Below, piece after piece: positions 48,156-57,978 of a DNA stretch of 64,000 nt. The notes beneath the pieces are model-generated. The model had not been told where the DNA came from. It did not search any database and saw nothing but the letters and a program-made list of their open reading frames with translations. Made by a program: the position numbers and the translations under genes. Within the stretch, counting starts at the first letter, position 1; each line of letters begins with the position of its first letter. Source of the stretch: Mesorhizobium sp. PAMC28654 (GTDB taxonomy: Bacteria > Pseudomonadota > Alphaproteobacteria > Rhizobiales > Rhizobiaceae); contig NZ_CP085135.1 of the NCBI RefSeq assembly GCF_020616515.1, positions 1,550,001 to 1,614,000 of the forward strand. The letters run 5' to 3'.

Positions 48156-48500
48156 ATGGCGGAAGACGTCAAGAACCTCACGGTAGAGAGCGGGACCACG
48201 CTTTCCTACCGAAACCATCCTTTGTGCGACGTGAACGACCATGTGGTGCGGATGAGCGTGATGACCGAGGCATTTTATTGGCACCTACATCCCGATTCTG
48301 ACGAGGTTTTCATGGGCATCGAGGGCAGGCTGGCGATAGACCTTGAACATACAACGGTCGAACTGGGGCCGAATGACCTATACTGCGTGAAGAAGGGCAT
48401 GGCCCATCGCACGCGTCCGCTTACGGAAAGGTCGGTGAACCTGACGTTGGAACGCGCAATCATGGAGACCATACGGATTGAATCGCCAACGCCTGGATGA
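48156..48500 (+). CDS. cupin domain protein
   Basis: 114 residues from MAEDVKNLTVESGTTLSYRN with GGAGAACCC upstream. A single cupin barrel with the metal motif HLHPDSDEVFMGIEGRLAI and second motif GMAHRTRP. Such small cupins bind a metal and may be dioxygenases, isomerases or sensors; no pathway is indicated by neighbours. Confidence 0.78.
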   Translation: MAEDVKNLTVESGTTLSYRNHPLCDVNDHVVRMSVMTEAFYWHLHPDSDEVFMGIEGRLAIDLEHTTVELGPNDLYCVKKGMAHRTRPLTERSVNLTLERAIMETIRIESPTPG

Positions 48501-48605
48501 TTTGCGCCTAATTGAGCCGCGGTGACGTCTGCTTGGCGGGAAGAAGTCGCTGGTATTGGCGGAAGTGATGGGTCAAGAAGGCTCAACGTCCAAGCGATTG
48601 CCTTC

Positions 48606-49853
48606 ATGTCCTCCATCCGTCCCTTGATTCCGCTTCTGATCGCCGCCGGCATCCTTCTGGGCGGCAATGGCCTGCAGAGCACGCTGATCGCGCTGCGCGG
48701 TGCGCAGGAGGGGTTTTCCGCCTCGTCCATCGGCCTGATGGGTACCTTCTACTTCGCCGGCTTTCTGCTCGGCTGCCTGGCCGTGACCCGCATCATGAAG
48801 GCTGTCGGCCATGTACGCGCCTTCGCTGCCTTGGCGGCGGTCGCCTCGGCGGGAACGCTGCTGCTGATACTGGTCGTCGATCCAGTGATGTGGTGCGCGG
48901 TACGCTTCGCCGGCGGTTTCTGTTTCGCCGCGCTGTTCACCATCATCGAAAGCTGGCTCAATTCCGGCGTCGCCAACAAGGACCGGGCGCGCGTGCTGGC
49001 GATCTACCGCATGGTCGATACCGGCTCGGTGACATCAGCCCAGTTCCTGATCCCCATATTCGGCACGGGCGGTTTCGCCATCTTCGCGATCATGTCGATG
49101 ATGATCACGCTGTCGCTGGTGCCTGTATCGCTCGGCGACCGCTCCAATCCGACACCGCCGGAAGACGTCAAGCTCGACCTGGCACGCGTCTGGCGGATTT
49201 CACCGCTTGGCTGTTTCGGCTGCGTTGCCGTCGGCGTCACCAACAGCGCCTTCCGCACGCTGTCGCCTGTCTATGCCGAACAGATCGGCCTGTCGGTTGC
49301 CGACGTCGTCACTTTCGTGAGTGTAGGCATCTTCGGCGGGGCTATCATCCAGTACCCGCTCGGCTATCTCTCCGACCGCTGGGACAGGCGCTACGTGCTG
49401 CTTATTACGACCTGCTGCGCCATGTTTGCAGCGCTGGCGCTGGTGTTCGTCGCGCGCAATGATCCGCTCCTCAACTTCGTTATCGTCTTCATCTTCGGCT
49501 GCTTCGCCATGCCGCTCTACTCACTGTCGGCGGCACACTCCAACGACCGCGCCGACAAGGGCGAGTTCGTGCTGATCAACGCGGCGCTCATGCTGTTTTA
49601 CTCCTTCGGGGCGATTGGCGGACCGTTCGCGGCCTCGACCGCGATGCAATATTTCGGGCCAAGCGCGCTGTTCGTGTTCAGCGCCATTGTCTATGCGATC
49701 TTCATCGCGGTGATACTCTATAGGATGCGGGCGCGCTCCGGCGTGCCGGCAAGCCATCGCGGCCGTTTCACGGCGCTTTTGCGCACATCAACGATTTTTG
49801 CCCGCCTCGCCCGACGCAATGGCGATTCCGATGGCCCGACAGAGCATAGATGA
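48606..49853 (+). CDS. YcaD-like MFS transporter
   Basis: 415 residues from MSSIRPLIPLLIAAGILLGG. The GNGLQSTLIALRGAQEGFSA opening and FTIIESWLNSGVANKDRARV segment are typical of the YcaD branch of MFS. A second-half loop is YLSDRWDRRYVL. Substrate unknown. An upstream frame extension to 48522 lacks a helix and a ribosome-binding site. Confidence 0.82.
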   Translation: MSSIRPLIPLLIAAGILLGGNGLQSTLIALRGAQEGFSASSIGLMGTFYFAGFLLGCLAVTRIMKAVGHVRAFAALAAVASAGTLLLILVVDPVMWCAVRFAGGFCFAALFTIIESWLNSGVANKDRARVLAIYRMVDTGSVTSAQFLIPIFGTGGFAIFAIMSMMITLSLVPVSLGDRSNPTPPEDVKLDLARVWRISPLGCFGCVAVGVTNSAFRTLSPVYAEQIGLSVADVVTFVSVGIFGGAIIQYPLGYLSDRWDRRYVLLITTCCAMFAALALVFVARNDPLLNFVIVFIFGCFAMPLYSLSAAHSNDRADKGEFVLINAALMLFYSFGAIGGPFAASTAMQYFGPSALFVFSAIVYAIFIAVILYRMRARSGVPASHRGRFTALLRTSTIFARLARRNGDSDGPTEHR

Positions 49854-49924
49854 CTGCACTGCGGCTTGACGAAAGCACGCGCGGCTGAAATTGAAAGAGA
49901 CCTTACTTTGATAAAAGCGATTTG

Positions 49925-51076
49925 ATGCACGTCATCACCACCCAAAAAGAGCTCGAGACCGTTCTCGCCGCTTTCGAAAAGTCGGATTTCGTCACCGTAG
50001 ACACCGAATTTATCCGCGAGACGACTTTCTGGCCGATCCTGTGCCTGATCCAGATGGCGGCGCCCGGCGTGACCGCGCTGATCGACCCGCTGTCACCCGA
50101 CATCGACCTGAAACCGTTCTTCAAGTTGATGGCCAATGAAGCCGTGGTCAAAGTCTTCCACGCCGCCCGGCAGGACATCGAAATCATCGTCCATCTCGGC
50201 GATCTGGTTCCCCACCCGGTGTTCGACACCCAGGTGGCGGCGATGGTATGCGGCTTCGGCGACAGCGTTTCCTATGACCAGCTCGTCCAGAGGATCACGG
50301 GTGCCCGGCTAGACAAGTCTTCCCGCTTCACTGACTGGCGACACAGGCCGCTTTCCGACAAGCAGCTCGACTACGCGCTTGCCGATGTCACCCATCTGAT
50401 CGAGGTCTACCAACATCTCAGCGCAGAGCTGGTGCGGGAAAACCGCGCCCACTGGCTGAATGAGGAAATGGAGGTGCTGACCTCCCGCGAGACCTATGAT
50501 CCGCATCCCGAGGATGCATGGAAGCGGCTGAAGATGCGGCTGCGCAAGCCACAGGAACTGGCGATCGTGCAAGCGGTGGCGGCCTGGCGCGAACGCGAGG
50601 CGCGCGAGCGCGACGTGCCGCGTGGCCGCGTGCTCAAGGACGACGCCATCTACGAGATCGCGCAACAGGCGCCGCGTGACGCGACAACATTAGGCAAGCT
50701 GCGCACCACGCCAAAGGGCTGGGAGCGATCATCGACCGCAACGGCCCTGCTCGGCGCCGTGAACAGCGCGCTCGCCTTGCCCAAGGAAGACATGCCAAAA
50801 CTGCCGAAGAACTTCCAGCCGCCGGAGGGCGCCAGCGCCGCGTCGGAATTGCTGAAGGTGCTTTTGCGCATCATCGCAGAAAAAGAAGGCGTCGCCTCCA
50901 AAGTGCTGGCCTCCAGCGACGATATCGACCGGATCGCCGGCGAAGGCGAGGATGCCGACGTGCCCGCATTGCAGGGCTGGCGGCGCGCCGTGTTCGGCGA
51001 GGCTGCATTGAAACTGGTGCGCGGCGAAATCGCCATCAAATTCGACAAGCGCAAGATCGCGGTATTCGATTTGTAG
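49925..51076 (+). CDS. rnd: ribonuclease D
   Basis: 383 residues. A DEDDy 3'-5' exonuclease: motif I VTVDTEFIRETTFWP (Asp, Glu), motif II VFHAARQDIEIIVHLG (Asp), motif III DKQLDYALADVTHLIE (Tyr, Asp). An HRDC domain follows (PQELAIVQAVAAWREREARE). It trims structured RNA 3' ends. ATG 49925 follows a TTG codon at 49922 that could also initiate. Confidence 0.95.
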   Translation: MHVITTQKELETVLAAFEKSDFVTVDTEFIRETTFWPILCLIQMAAPGVTALIDPLSPDIDLKPFFKLMANEAVVKVFHAARQDIEIIVHLGDLVPHPVFDTQVAAMVCGFGDSVSYDQLVQRITGARLDKSSRFTDWRHRPLSDKQLDYALADVTHLIEVYQHLSAELVRENRAHWLNEEMEVLTSRETYDPHPEDAWKRLKMRLRKPQELAIVQAVAAWREREARERDVPRGRVLKDDAIYEIAQQAPRDATTLGKLRTTPKGWERSSTATALLGAVNSALALPKEDMPKLPKNFQPPEGASAASELLKVLLRIIAEKEGVASKVLASSDDIDRIAGEGEDADVPALQGWRRAVFGEAALKLVRGEIAIKFDKRKIAVFDL

Positions 51077-51091
51077 CGTCAGCCCTCCTCT

Positions 51092-51119
51092 TCTCCCCTT
51101 GTTGTGGGAGAAGGGGAGA
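51092..51119. repeat. palindromic element TCTCCCCTT...AAGGGGAGA
   Basis: Perfect 9-base arms (51092-51100 and 51111-51119) around a 10-base loop in the convergent gap between rnd and the MAPEG gene. Same core as the repeat at 25898-25930. It may double as a transcription end for both genes. Confidence 0.6.
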
Positions 51120-51131
51120 CCGCGCCGTATC

Positions 51132-51551
51132 TCAAACGACGCCGAGCAGATGGAGCGCGAGCCAGATCCAGGCCAGTGCCAGCACCACCGCACCCAGAAA
51201 GAATGCGCGGCTGCGCAGCAGCAGATTGTTGCTGGTCAGGTGAACCCAGGCGTGGAAATAGCGCGACGCGACAAATATCCACATCAGGGCCAGCGTCAGA
51301 TAGTTGACGCCGTTGGTCATGTGGAGCGTCAGGCACAGGACGTAGAACAGCACCGGCAGTTCGAACTGGTTGATAAGGTTGCTGGCGACGGTGACGCTGG
51401 AAGCCGGCTCGGTCGACCGCACCTTGTACTGACCGACCTTGGCTTCGCCTGATTTGACAGCTCCGTATCTGCGTCGGCCCAAGACGCCGTAGACGATGTA
51501 GACCAGCAGCACTTGCGCCAGCATCGGCCAGAAAATCGTTGTCTGGTTCAT
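51132..51551 (-). CDS. MAPEG-domain membrane protein
   Basis: 139 residues with four helices. The pattern NQFELPVLFYVLCLTLHMTN is the MAPEG helix-2 signature (E..P.......), followed by FVASRYFHAWVHLTSNNLLL. Bacterial members have mostly unknown roles, some with glutathione-dependent activity. A start three codons upstream (51560) is possible. It follows the 209-residue membrane protein gene by 32 bases. Confidence 0.8.
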   Translation of the reverse strand: MNQTTIFWPMLAQVLLVYIVYGVLGRRRYGAVKSGEAKVGQYKVRSTEPASSVTVASNLINQFELPVLFYVLCLTLHMTNGVNYLTLALMWIFVASRYFHAWVHLTSNNLLLRSRAFFLGAVVLALAWIWLALHLLGVV

Positions 51552-51582
51552 CAAGTGCACCCTGCCCCTTTTGCGCTTGGGC

Positions 51583-52212
51583 TCAACGCTGCTTTTGCCC
51601 CGCCACGGTGAAAACCGCGATCACGATCAACGGTATCGCGAGAAGCGCGAATTTGGTGACAATCAGAGACGATGCAAGCGACAGCGAATCCGGATTGGCC
51701 GTCAGAAAGTCCGAGAGCAGACGCGCCACGGCAATGTTCTGCGCATAGTCGGCAAAGGTGTACGGCAGCACGAGTGTCAGCGCGAAGATCGACTGCAGTT
51801 GCGTCGGCAGTGTCCGAAAACTCTTCATGCGTCGTCCCGTCGCCAGGATCAGGCTGACCATCGTCACTGACAGGAGTGCCGGAAAAAGCAGGTCGAAGGT
51901 CAGGTAGTGCCAGACGAGGATGATCTCGCTGCCGCGACGGCCGAGCGACGTAAGCCAGGCCATGCCCTCATCAGGAGTAAACCCGGTAACGCGCACATCG
52001 AGCGACGGGAGGCCGCCGCTCAACTGGCGGAAATAGAAGACTTCCAGCGCCGACATGGCGATGAAAACCGCCGCCGAGACGAAACACAGTGCGGCGGCAT
52101 GGCGCGACAAACGCAGGATCACCGCCGGCAAGCCCCGCCAGTACGCATACGGCTCGGGCTGATCAGGCTCCGCCGGGATAGTTCGGGCTTTCGCGGGTAA
52201 TCGTGACGTCAT
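51583..52212 (-). CDS. four-helix membrane protein of unknown function
   Basis: 209 residues. The first 30 are hydrophilic, then helices at about 35-65, 100-130, 145-170 and 180-205. The best start, ATG 52212, lies 50 bases inside the 3' end of guaB in another frame; no other ATG precedes the first helix. No family recognised. The overlap suggests cotranscription with guaB. Confidence 0.6.
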   Translation of the reverse strand: MTSRLPAKARTIPAEPDQPEPYAYWRGLPAVILRLSRHAAALCFVSAAVFIAMSALEVFYFRQLSGGLPSLDVRVTGFTPDEGMAWLTSLGRRGSEIILVWHYLTFDLLFPALLSVTMVSLILATGRRMKSFRTLPTQLQSIFALTLVLPYTFADYAQNIAVARLLSDFLTANPDSLSLASSLIVTKFALLAIPLIVIAVFTVAGQKQR

Positions 52213-53665
52213 GGGCGTGGCTTTCACGAAGTCCGGCATTGGATATGCGCACGAAGGTGGCGCGTTCGCGGAAATCAGCGAGATCGCGACCGCCGACATA
52301 ACCCATAGCGGCTTTCAGGCCGCCCGCAAGCTGGTGAAGCACGCCAGACACAGGTCCTTTGTAGGGAACCTGCCCTTCAATGCCTTCCGGCACCAGTTTC
52401 AGCGTGTCACGGACCTCGGCCTGGAAATAGCGGTCGGCGGAGCCGCGCGCCATTGCGCCGACCGACCCCATGCCGCGATAGGCCTTGAACGAGCGGCCCT
52501 GGTGCAGATAGACCTCGCCGGGGCTCTCATCGGTTCCGGCCAGCAGCGAGCCGATCATGGCGGCACTTGCACCAGCGGCCAGCGCCTTGGCGAGGTCGCC
52601 GGAATATTTGATGCCGCCGTCGGCGATGACCGAGGCGCCCGATTTATGCGCGGTTTCCACAGCGGACATGATCGCCGAAAGCTGCGGCACGCCAACGCCG
52701 GCAACGATGCGGGTGGTGCAGATCGAGCCTGGCCCGATACCGACCTTGACGGCGTCGGCGCCGGCGTCGATCAGTGCCTGGGTGCCTTCGGCGGTGGCGA
52801 CGTTGCCCGCCAGGATGCGAACCGAGTTGGAAAGCTTCTTGGCGCGCGTGACGGCATCGAGGACCCGCTGCGAATGGCCGTGCGCGGTGTCGATCACCAG
52901 CAGATCGACGCCGGCGTCGATAAGGCGCTCGGCACGCTCGAAGCCATCGTCACCGACGCTGGTGGCGGCGGCTGCGCGCAGGCGCCCCTGCGCATCCTTG
53001 GTGGCGTGAGGATTAAGCTGCGACTTCTCGATATCCTTGACGGTGATCAACCCGACGCAATTGCCCCTATTGTCGAGCACAACCAGCTTTTCGATGCGGT
53101 GCTGGTGCAGGAGGCGCTTGGCTTCGTCCTGGTCGACATTCTCCTTGACCGTGATCAGGTTCTCACGGGTCATCAATTCGTAGACTTTTTGCGACGGGTC
53201 GGAGGCAAAGCGCACGTCGCGGTTGGTCAGGATGCCGACCAGTCTTCCGACCGTGTGGCCGCCGGCACCACCGTTTTCGACCACTGGAATGCCCGAGATC
53301 GAGTAGGTGCGCATCAGCGACAGCGCGTCGGCAAGCGTGGCATCGGGGCCGATCGTGACCGGGTTGACGACCATGCCGGATTCGAACTTCTTCACCTGCC
53401 GCACCTGCTCGGCCTGTTCGGCTGGCGAGAAATTGCGGTGAATGACGCCAATGCCGCCGGCCTGGGCCATGGCGATGGCGAGGCGCGCCTCCGTGACCGT
53501 ATCCATGGCGGCGGAGAGGATCGGTACGTTGAGATCGATGTCGCCGGCGATGCGCGTGCGGATATCGGTCTCGCCGGGCATGACTTCGGAATGACCGGGC
53601 TGCAGCAGCACGTCGTCAAAGGTCAGCGCCAGCGCGCCGGTGGACGTTTCGATGATTTTTGCCAT
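52163..53665 (-). CDS. guaB: inosine-5'-monophosphate dehydrogenase
   Basis: 500 residues, the committed step to [22 protein letters not shown] at the start, two CBS domains (about 95-215), and the active-site loop [20 protein letters not shown] with the catalytic Cys. [16 protein letters not shown] lies in the mobile flap. ATG 53665 has AGGGCTGG upstream; longer starts lack support. Intact. Confidence 0.97.
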   Translation of the reverse strand: MAKIIETSTGALALTFDDVLLQPGHSEVMPGETDIRTRIAGDIDLNVPILSAAMDTVTEARLAIAMAQAGGIGVIHRNFSPAEQAEQVRQVKKFESGMVVNPVTIGPDATLADALSLMRTYSISGIPVVENGGAGGHTVGRLVGILTNRDVRFASDPSQKVYELMTRENLITVKENVDQDEAKRLLHQHRIEKLVVLDNRGNCVGLITVKDIEKSQLNPHATKDAQGRLRAAAATSVGDDGFERAERLIDAGVDLLVIDTAHGHSQRVLDAVTRAKKLSNSVRILAGNVATAEGTQALIDAGADAVKVGIGPGSICTTRIVAGVGVPQLSAIMSAVETAHKSGASVIADGGIKYSGDLAKALAAGASAAMIGSLLAGTDESPGEVYLHQGRSFKAYRGMGSVGAMARGSADRYFQAEVRDTLKLVPEGIEGQVPYKGPVSGVLHQLAGGLKAAMGYVGGRDLADFRERATFVRISNAGLRESHAHDVTITRESPNYPGGA

Positions 53666-53883
53666 GGCCAGCCCTTCAGAATGCGAAAAAAGCGCTGGAC
53701 CGGAATGGACAGCGCCGACTCGTTCTTCCCTTTCAGGATTGGCGCTGGCTGGTAACACGTCCCGTCGCCGATGAAAAGCCGATCGTTGCATTGCACAAAA
53801 GCGTCATTGAACGGCAATGACGCCACCAATGGTTGCGGTCGCACAAAAGTGACAGCAAATTAACACGACATCGCTGGCCAGCC

Positions 53884-55368
53884 ATGATAACCGCCCCTCG
53901 TACCGGCTCGCCCCCAGCCGGAAAGGAATCTGGAACGGGCACGCTCGTGAATCGCACCATCCCGCTTATTCTGGCGGTCGCACTGTTCATGGAAAACATG
54001 GATTCGACCGTCATCGCGACGTCGCTGCCGGCGATCGCGGTCGACATCCAGACCAGCCCGATCGCACTGAAACTGGCGCTGACCGCCTATCTCGTATCGC
54101 TGGCGATCTTCATTCCGATCAGCGGCTGGATGGCCGACCGGTTTGGCGCCAAGAATGTCTTTCGCGCCGCGATCGCGGTTTTCGTCGTCGGTTCGATTGC
54201 CTGCGCCATGTCCGACTCGCTGCTGGCTTTCGTGGTTTCGCGCTTCCTGCAAGGCATAGGCGGCGCCATGATGACGCCTGTCGGGCGCCTGGTGCTGGTG
54301 CGAGCAACGCCGAAGAGCGAACTTGTCGGCGCCATGTCGTGGTTGACCATCCCCGCCCTGGTGGGCCCGCTCGTTGGCCCTCCGATCGGTGGCTTCATCA
54401 CCACCTATTTCACCTGGCACTGGATCTTCCTGATCAACGTGCCGATCGGTGTCATCGGCATCTGGCTCGCCACGCGCTTCCTGCCTGCAACCGAATCCAT
54501 GGAGACGCCGCCGCTCGATTTCACCGGCTTCGTGCTGAGCGGACTGGCGGCATCCGGCGTGGTGTTCGGCCTTTCGGTGGTCAGTCTGCCGGCCTTGCCG
54601 CCCATGGTCGGGTTCGCCACGGTGGCTGTCGGGCTGGTGTCAGGAGCGCTTTATTTGTGGCATGCGCGCCACGCGCAAAACCCGTTGCTGGCCCTCAACC
54701 TCTTCCGCAACCAGGTCTTCCGCTCTTCGGTGCTCGGCGGCGGGCTGTTTCGCATCGGCATCGGCGCCGTGCCATTCCTGTTGCCGCTGATGTTCCAGAT
54801 CGGCTTCGGGCTGACGCCGTTCCAGTCCGGCATGATCACCTTCGTCTCGGCGATCGGCGCCATCGGCATGAAATTCGTCACCTCCCTGATCTTCAGGGTG
54901 GTCGGTTTCCGCAGGGTGCTGATTGTCGGCTCGATCGTCGCCGCCGCGTCGATCGCCGTGAACGGCCTCTTCACTCCCGACACGCCCTACGCGCTGATCC
55001 TCGCCATGCTGCTCGCCGGCGGCTTCATCCGCTCGATGTTCTTCACCGGCGTCAACGCCCTCGCCTATGCCGAGGTTTCGGCCGAGGACACCAGCAAGGC
55101 AACGCCGATCACCGCCGTTTTCCAGCAATTGGCGATCGCGGTTGGCGTGGCCCTGGCGGGCGGCATCCTTGAAATCTCGCAGAAGGTCCACGGCGGCCCG
55201 CTGACCCTTGGCGACTTCCACAACGCATTCTTCATCGTGGCGGCCGTGTCGGCGGCGGCGGCACTGTCGTTTATGCGATTGGCGCCGGATGCCGGCAATG
55301 CGGTGTCGGGACATGGCGGACTGACGCAGCCCAAGACATTGGAGCCCGTGAGCCCTCCCGGCAGCTGA
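53884..55368 (+). CDS. DHA2-type MFS multidrug transporter
   Basis: 494 residues with 14 hydrophobic segments. The helix-1 motif LFMENMDSTVIATSLPAIAV corresponds to the LDxTVxNVALP motif of DHA2 exporters, and GWMADRFGAKNVFRAAIAVF is motif A; VSRFLQGIGGAMMTPVGRL is motif B. Drug:H+ antiport is likely. It is divergent from guaB. GTG 53947 is an alternative start nearer helix 1. Confidence 0.85.
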   Translation: MITAPRTGSPPAGKESGTGTLVNRTIPLILAVALFMENMDSTVIATSLPAIAVDIQTSPIALKLALTAYLVSLAIFIPISGWMADRFGAKNVFRAAIAVFVVGSIACAMSDSLLAFVVSRFLQGIGGAMMTPVGRLVLVRATPKSELVGAMSWLTIPALVGPLVGPPIGGFITTYFTWHWIFLINVPIGVIGIWLATRFLPATESMETPPLDFTGFVLSGLAASGVVFGLSVVSLPALPPMVGFATVAVGLVSGALYLWHARHAQNPLLALNLFRNQVFRSSVLGGGLFRIGIGAVPFLLPLMFQIGFGLTPFQSGMITFVSAIGAIGMKFVTSLIFRVVGFRRVLIVGSIVAAASIAVNGLFTPDTPYALILAMLLAGGFIRSMFFTGVNALAYAEVSAEDTSKATPITAVFQQLAIAVGVALAGGILEISQKVHGGPLTLGDFHNAFFIVAAVSAAAALSFMRLAPDAGNAVSGHGGLTQPKTLEPVSPPGS

Positions 55369-55398
55369 TATGGCTGGCCTGGCCCTCGGGCGGGCCGA

Positions 55399-56196
55399 TC
55401 AGTCCTCCGCGACCTCCGGCCCTTCGCTATCGCTTCGGGCTATCGAAGCTCTCGAAACGTCCTCTGGGCGTTCCGATCCGCCTGACGGCGTACCAACTTC
55501 TCGCCCTTTGAAGTCTTTCGCCAGCAGGTAGAGCTCGACCGACTCGTCACGCGAAGCCGGTGGCTTGACGTGATGGACCGAGCGAAAATTCTTCTTCAGC
55601 ATGGCAAGCAGCTCGTTTTCCGCGCCGCCTTGAAACGTCTTGGCCAGGAAATGGCCGCCGGGTTTCAGAACCGACAATGCGAAATCGGCGGCGACCTCGC
55701 ACAGATGCATGGTGCGGATGTGATCGGTCCTTTTGTGCCCGGTCGTCGGCGCCGCCATGTCGGACAGCACGATATCCGGATCACCGCCCAAGGCCTCGGC
55801 GAGCCTTTCCGGCGCCTGTGGGTCGAGGAAATCCATCAGCAGCACAGGCGCACCAGGCACCGCGTCCATTTCCAGATAGTCGATGCCGATGACATGCGGC
55901 TTTTCCGCCGTGGACTTTGTGCGCGCGGCGGCGACCTGGCACCAGCCGCCGGGCGCCGCGCCCAGGTCGATGACCTTCATGCCGGGCTTGAGCAGATGAT
56001 GCTTGTCGTCGATCTCGATCAGCTTGTAGGCCGCTCGCGAACGATAGCCGTCGGCCTTCGAGCGCTGCACATAGGGATCGTTGATGTGGCGCTGCAGCCA
56101 GCGGCGCGACGATTCCTTCAAGCCGCTTTTCTTCTTGATCCGCGTCTTCAGTACGCGAATGCTGGCGGAGCCAGGCTTTTCCGGTTTCTTGGTCAT
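55399..56196 (-). CDS. rlmE: 23S rRNA 2'-O-methyltransferase RlmE (FtsJ)
   Basis: 265 residues. The SAM-binding motif [17 protein letters not shown] follows a basic N-terminus with [12 protein letters not shown] (catalytic Lys). [20 protein letters not shown] (Asp) and [12 protein letters not shown] (Lys) complete the K-D-K-E set that modifies U2552. The last 35 residues (after KGREVG) are an extra Ser/Glu/Pro-rich tail beyond the usual end. It reads away from ppx across a palindromic repeat. Confidence 0.95.
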   Translation of the reverse strand: MTKKPEKPGSASIRVLKTRIKKKSGLKESSRRWLQRHINDPYVQRSKADGYRSRAAYKLIEIDDKHHLLKPGMKVIDLGAAPGGWCQVAAARTKSTAEKPHVIGIDYLEMDAVPGAPVLLMDFLDPQAPERLAEALGGDPDIVLSDMAAPTTGHKRTDHIRTMHLCEVAADFALSVLKPGGHFLAKTFQGGAENELLAMLKKNFRSVHHVKPPASRDESVELYLLAKDFKGREVGTPSGGSERPEDVSRASIARSDSEGPEVAED

Positions 56197-56213
56197 AGTC
56201 TAATTTCTTGTTT

Positions 56214-56262
56214 GAGCATGATCTCTTTCGAAAACCGGTCACCACTTTTCGGGATCATGCTC
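56214..56262. repeat. GAGCATGATC palindromic repeat overlapping the ppx stop
   Basis: Arms GAGCATGATC (56214-56223) and GATCATGCTC (56253-56262) enclose CGAAAACCGGTCACCACTTT and flanking bases. The element has the form of abundant dispersed repeats of Rhizobiales. The ppx stop (complement of TCA at 56255-56257) lies in the right arm. Confidence 0.7.
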
Positions 56263-57694
56263 TGCCACGTCCATTGTTGCGCCAGACGCCATCGTCGGCC
56301 ATCAATTCGCTCAATATGCCTTCGCGCAGGCCGCGATCGGCGACACGCAGCCGCTCCGATGGCCAGACGGCACGGATCGCTTCCAGGATGGCGCAGCCGG
56401 CAAGCACCAGGTCGGCGCGATCGGCGCCGATACAGGGGTTGGCGACGCGCTGCTGGAAATCCCACCCAACCAGTTTCTCGACCATGCGGTCGACGCTGTC
56501 GCGGTCCATCCACAATCCGTCAACCCGGCGGCGGTCATAGCGCTCGAGATCGAGATGCACGCCGGCCAGCGTCGTCACCGTGCCGGACGTGCCGAGCAGA
56601 TGAAAATTCGGGTTGGCCTTGAGATGGCTCAGCCGGTCGCGTCCGTCGAAGCAGGCCAACCGGCCGGCGACATCATCGACCATGGCGGCAAAAATCTCGC
56701 GCGTCACGGTGCGGCCGCCGAAACGCTCGGCCAGCGACACAACGCCAACCGGCAACGATGTCCAGGACACGATGTGGTTGGCAAGCCGTGGCGAACGCCG
56801 GCCCGCGAGATCGATCAACGCGATTTCCGATGAGCCGCCACCAATATCGAACAGCACGACGCCTTCGGTTTCGCGTTCGACCAGCGACCCGCAGCCCGAG
56901 ACCGCCAGCCGCGCCTCGGTCTGGCGATCGATGATCTCGAGTTTCAATCCTGCTTCGCGCTCGACACGATCGAGGAACTCGACGCCGTTTTCCGCCGTGC
57001 GGCAGGCTTCCGTGGCAATCAGCCGGGCTTTTCGGATCTTGCGGTTGCGCAATTTGTCGCCGCAGATCTTCAACGCCTCGACGGCACGATCCATGGCGGG
57101 CTGCCCGAGCCTTCCGTTGGCGGTCAGCCCCTCGCCCAGCCTGACGATGCGCGAGAACGCGTCGATGACGCGGAACTGGCCATGACGGGTGGGCACCGCG
57201 ACCAGCAGCCGGCAATTGTTGGTACCGAGATCGAGCGCGGCAAACACCGGAAGTTCCGGCATGGGCGGCCTGCGCTCAGCCTGCTCCACCCGCATGACAG
57301 CGATCGCGGGCAGAACCACAACCGGCTTTCCGCGCGAAGAATCAGCCGAAACAGCATGGTCACGGGACGATGGCGATCCATTCGCTCCAGGCTTGGCTTC
57401 GTCGCGCGCGAAAACCTTACGCCCGCGCCTGCGCTTGCGCCGCTTCTTGGGCTTGCCCTTCTGATTCTGGCTCGCGTCGTCAGCCTGCTGCCCGGCGCCA
57501 GCATGTCTGCCGGGCTGCCGATGCTCCCCCGGGCGGCGGTGATGCCGGCCGGCGGATGGGCTTCCCGAGCCTTGCGGCGGGGAAGCGCTGGACGCGCCTA
57601 CCTCCGGCGCGCCTGCGCCGGTGTCGCGGTCTTCCACTGTCGTTCCTTCCGGCGCCGCGCGAACCGTTGAACGGACGCAGCAGGCGCTTTCCAT
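56255..57694 (-). CDS. ppx: Ppx/GppA family exopolyphosphatase/(p)ppGpp phosphohydrolase with basic N-terminal extension
   Basis: 479 residues. The catalytic ASKHA domain starts at about residue 150 (FAALDLGTNNCRLLVAVPTR) and includes FDIGGGSSEIALIDL and LGTSGTVTTLAGVHLDLERY. The first 145 residues are low-complexity, Ser/Gly/Pro-rich, with a strongly basic run (KKRRKRRRGRKVFARDE), so they are probably disordered and able to bind nucleic acid or polyphosphate. The last residues and stop lie in a dispersed palindrome. It degrades polyphosphate or pppGpp. Confidence 0.9.
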   Translation of the reverse strand: MESACCVRSTVRAAPEGTTVEDRDTGAGAPEVGASSASPPQGSGSPSAGRHHRRPGEHRQPGRHAGAGQQADDASQNQKGKPKKRRKRRRGRKVFARDEAKPGANGSPSSRDHAVSADSSRGKPVVVLPAIAVMRVEQAERRPPMPELPVFAALDLGTNNCRLLVAVPTRHGQFRVIDAFSRIVRLGEGLTANGRLGQPAMDRAVEALKICGDKLRNRKIRKARLIATEACRTAENGVEFLDRVEREAGLKLEIIDRQTEARLAVSGCGSLVERETEGVVLFDIGGGSSEIALIDLAGRRSPRLANHIVSWTSLPVGVVSLAERFGGRTVTREIFAAMVDDVAGRLACFDGRDRLSHLKANPNFHLLGTSGTVTTLAGVHLDLERYDRRRVDGLWMDRDSVDRMVEKLVGWDFQQRVANPCIGADRADLVLAGCAILEAIRAVWPSERLRVADRGLREGILSELMADDGVWRNNGRGRA

Positions 57695-57788
57695 GTTTTA
57701 AGTTGCCGCCAGACTAACAGCGCACGGCCGGATCACCAAGAGCGCATGCCGAAATTTTGCCGGCGGCGTGAAGGCGGGCGTGGGGTTG

Positions 57789-57849
57789 GTTACCCATTCG
57801 GAACGGATGGAGCGCCTGCGAAACTCCAGTCACGCAATGTGTGGGTAAC
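57789..57849. promoter_or_regulatory. distant inverted repeat in the ppx / YbhN-like divergent region
   Basis: GTTACCCA (57789-57796) and TGGGTAAC (57842-57849) are perfect 8-base inverted arms about 45 bases apart within the 284-base gap. They could bind a dimer pair or be chance. No gene is evident in the gap. Confidence 0.3.
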
Positions 57850-57978
57850 GTCATGCTGGTTGAATAGCCGGCTTCGATGAGGCATTTCTGAATTGGGGGC
57901 TCAAGGATCGGGAATCGCCGTCGATCCGCCACCGCGAACCAGAAAGAGGAACAGGCCCGAACGCATGGCAGGCAAGCA

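Noticed and set aside
52211..53755. 514-codon open frame antisense to guaB
   Set aside because: Shadow of guaB with biased composition only.
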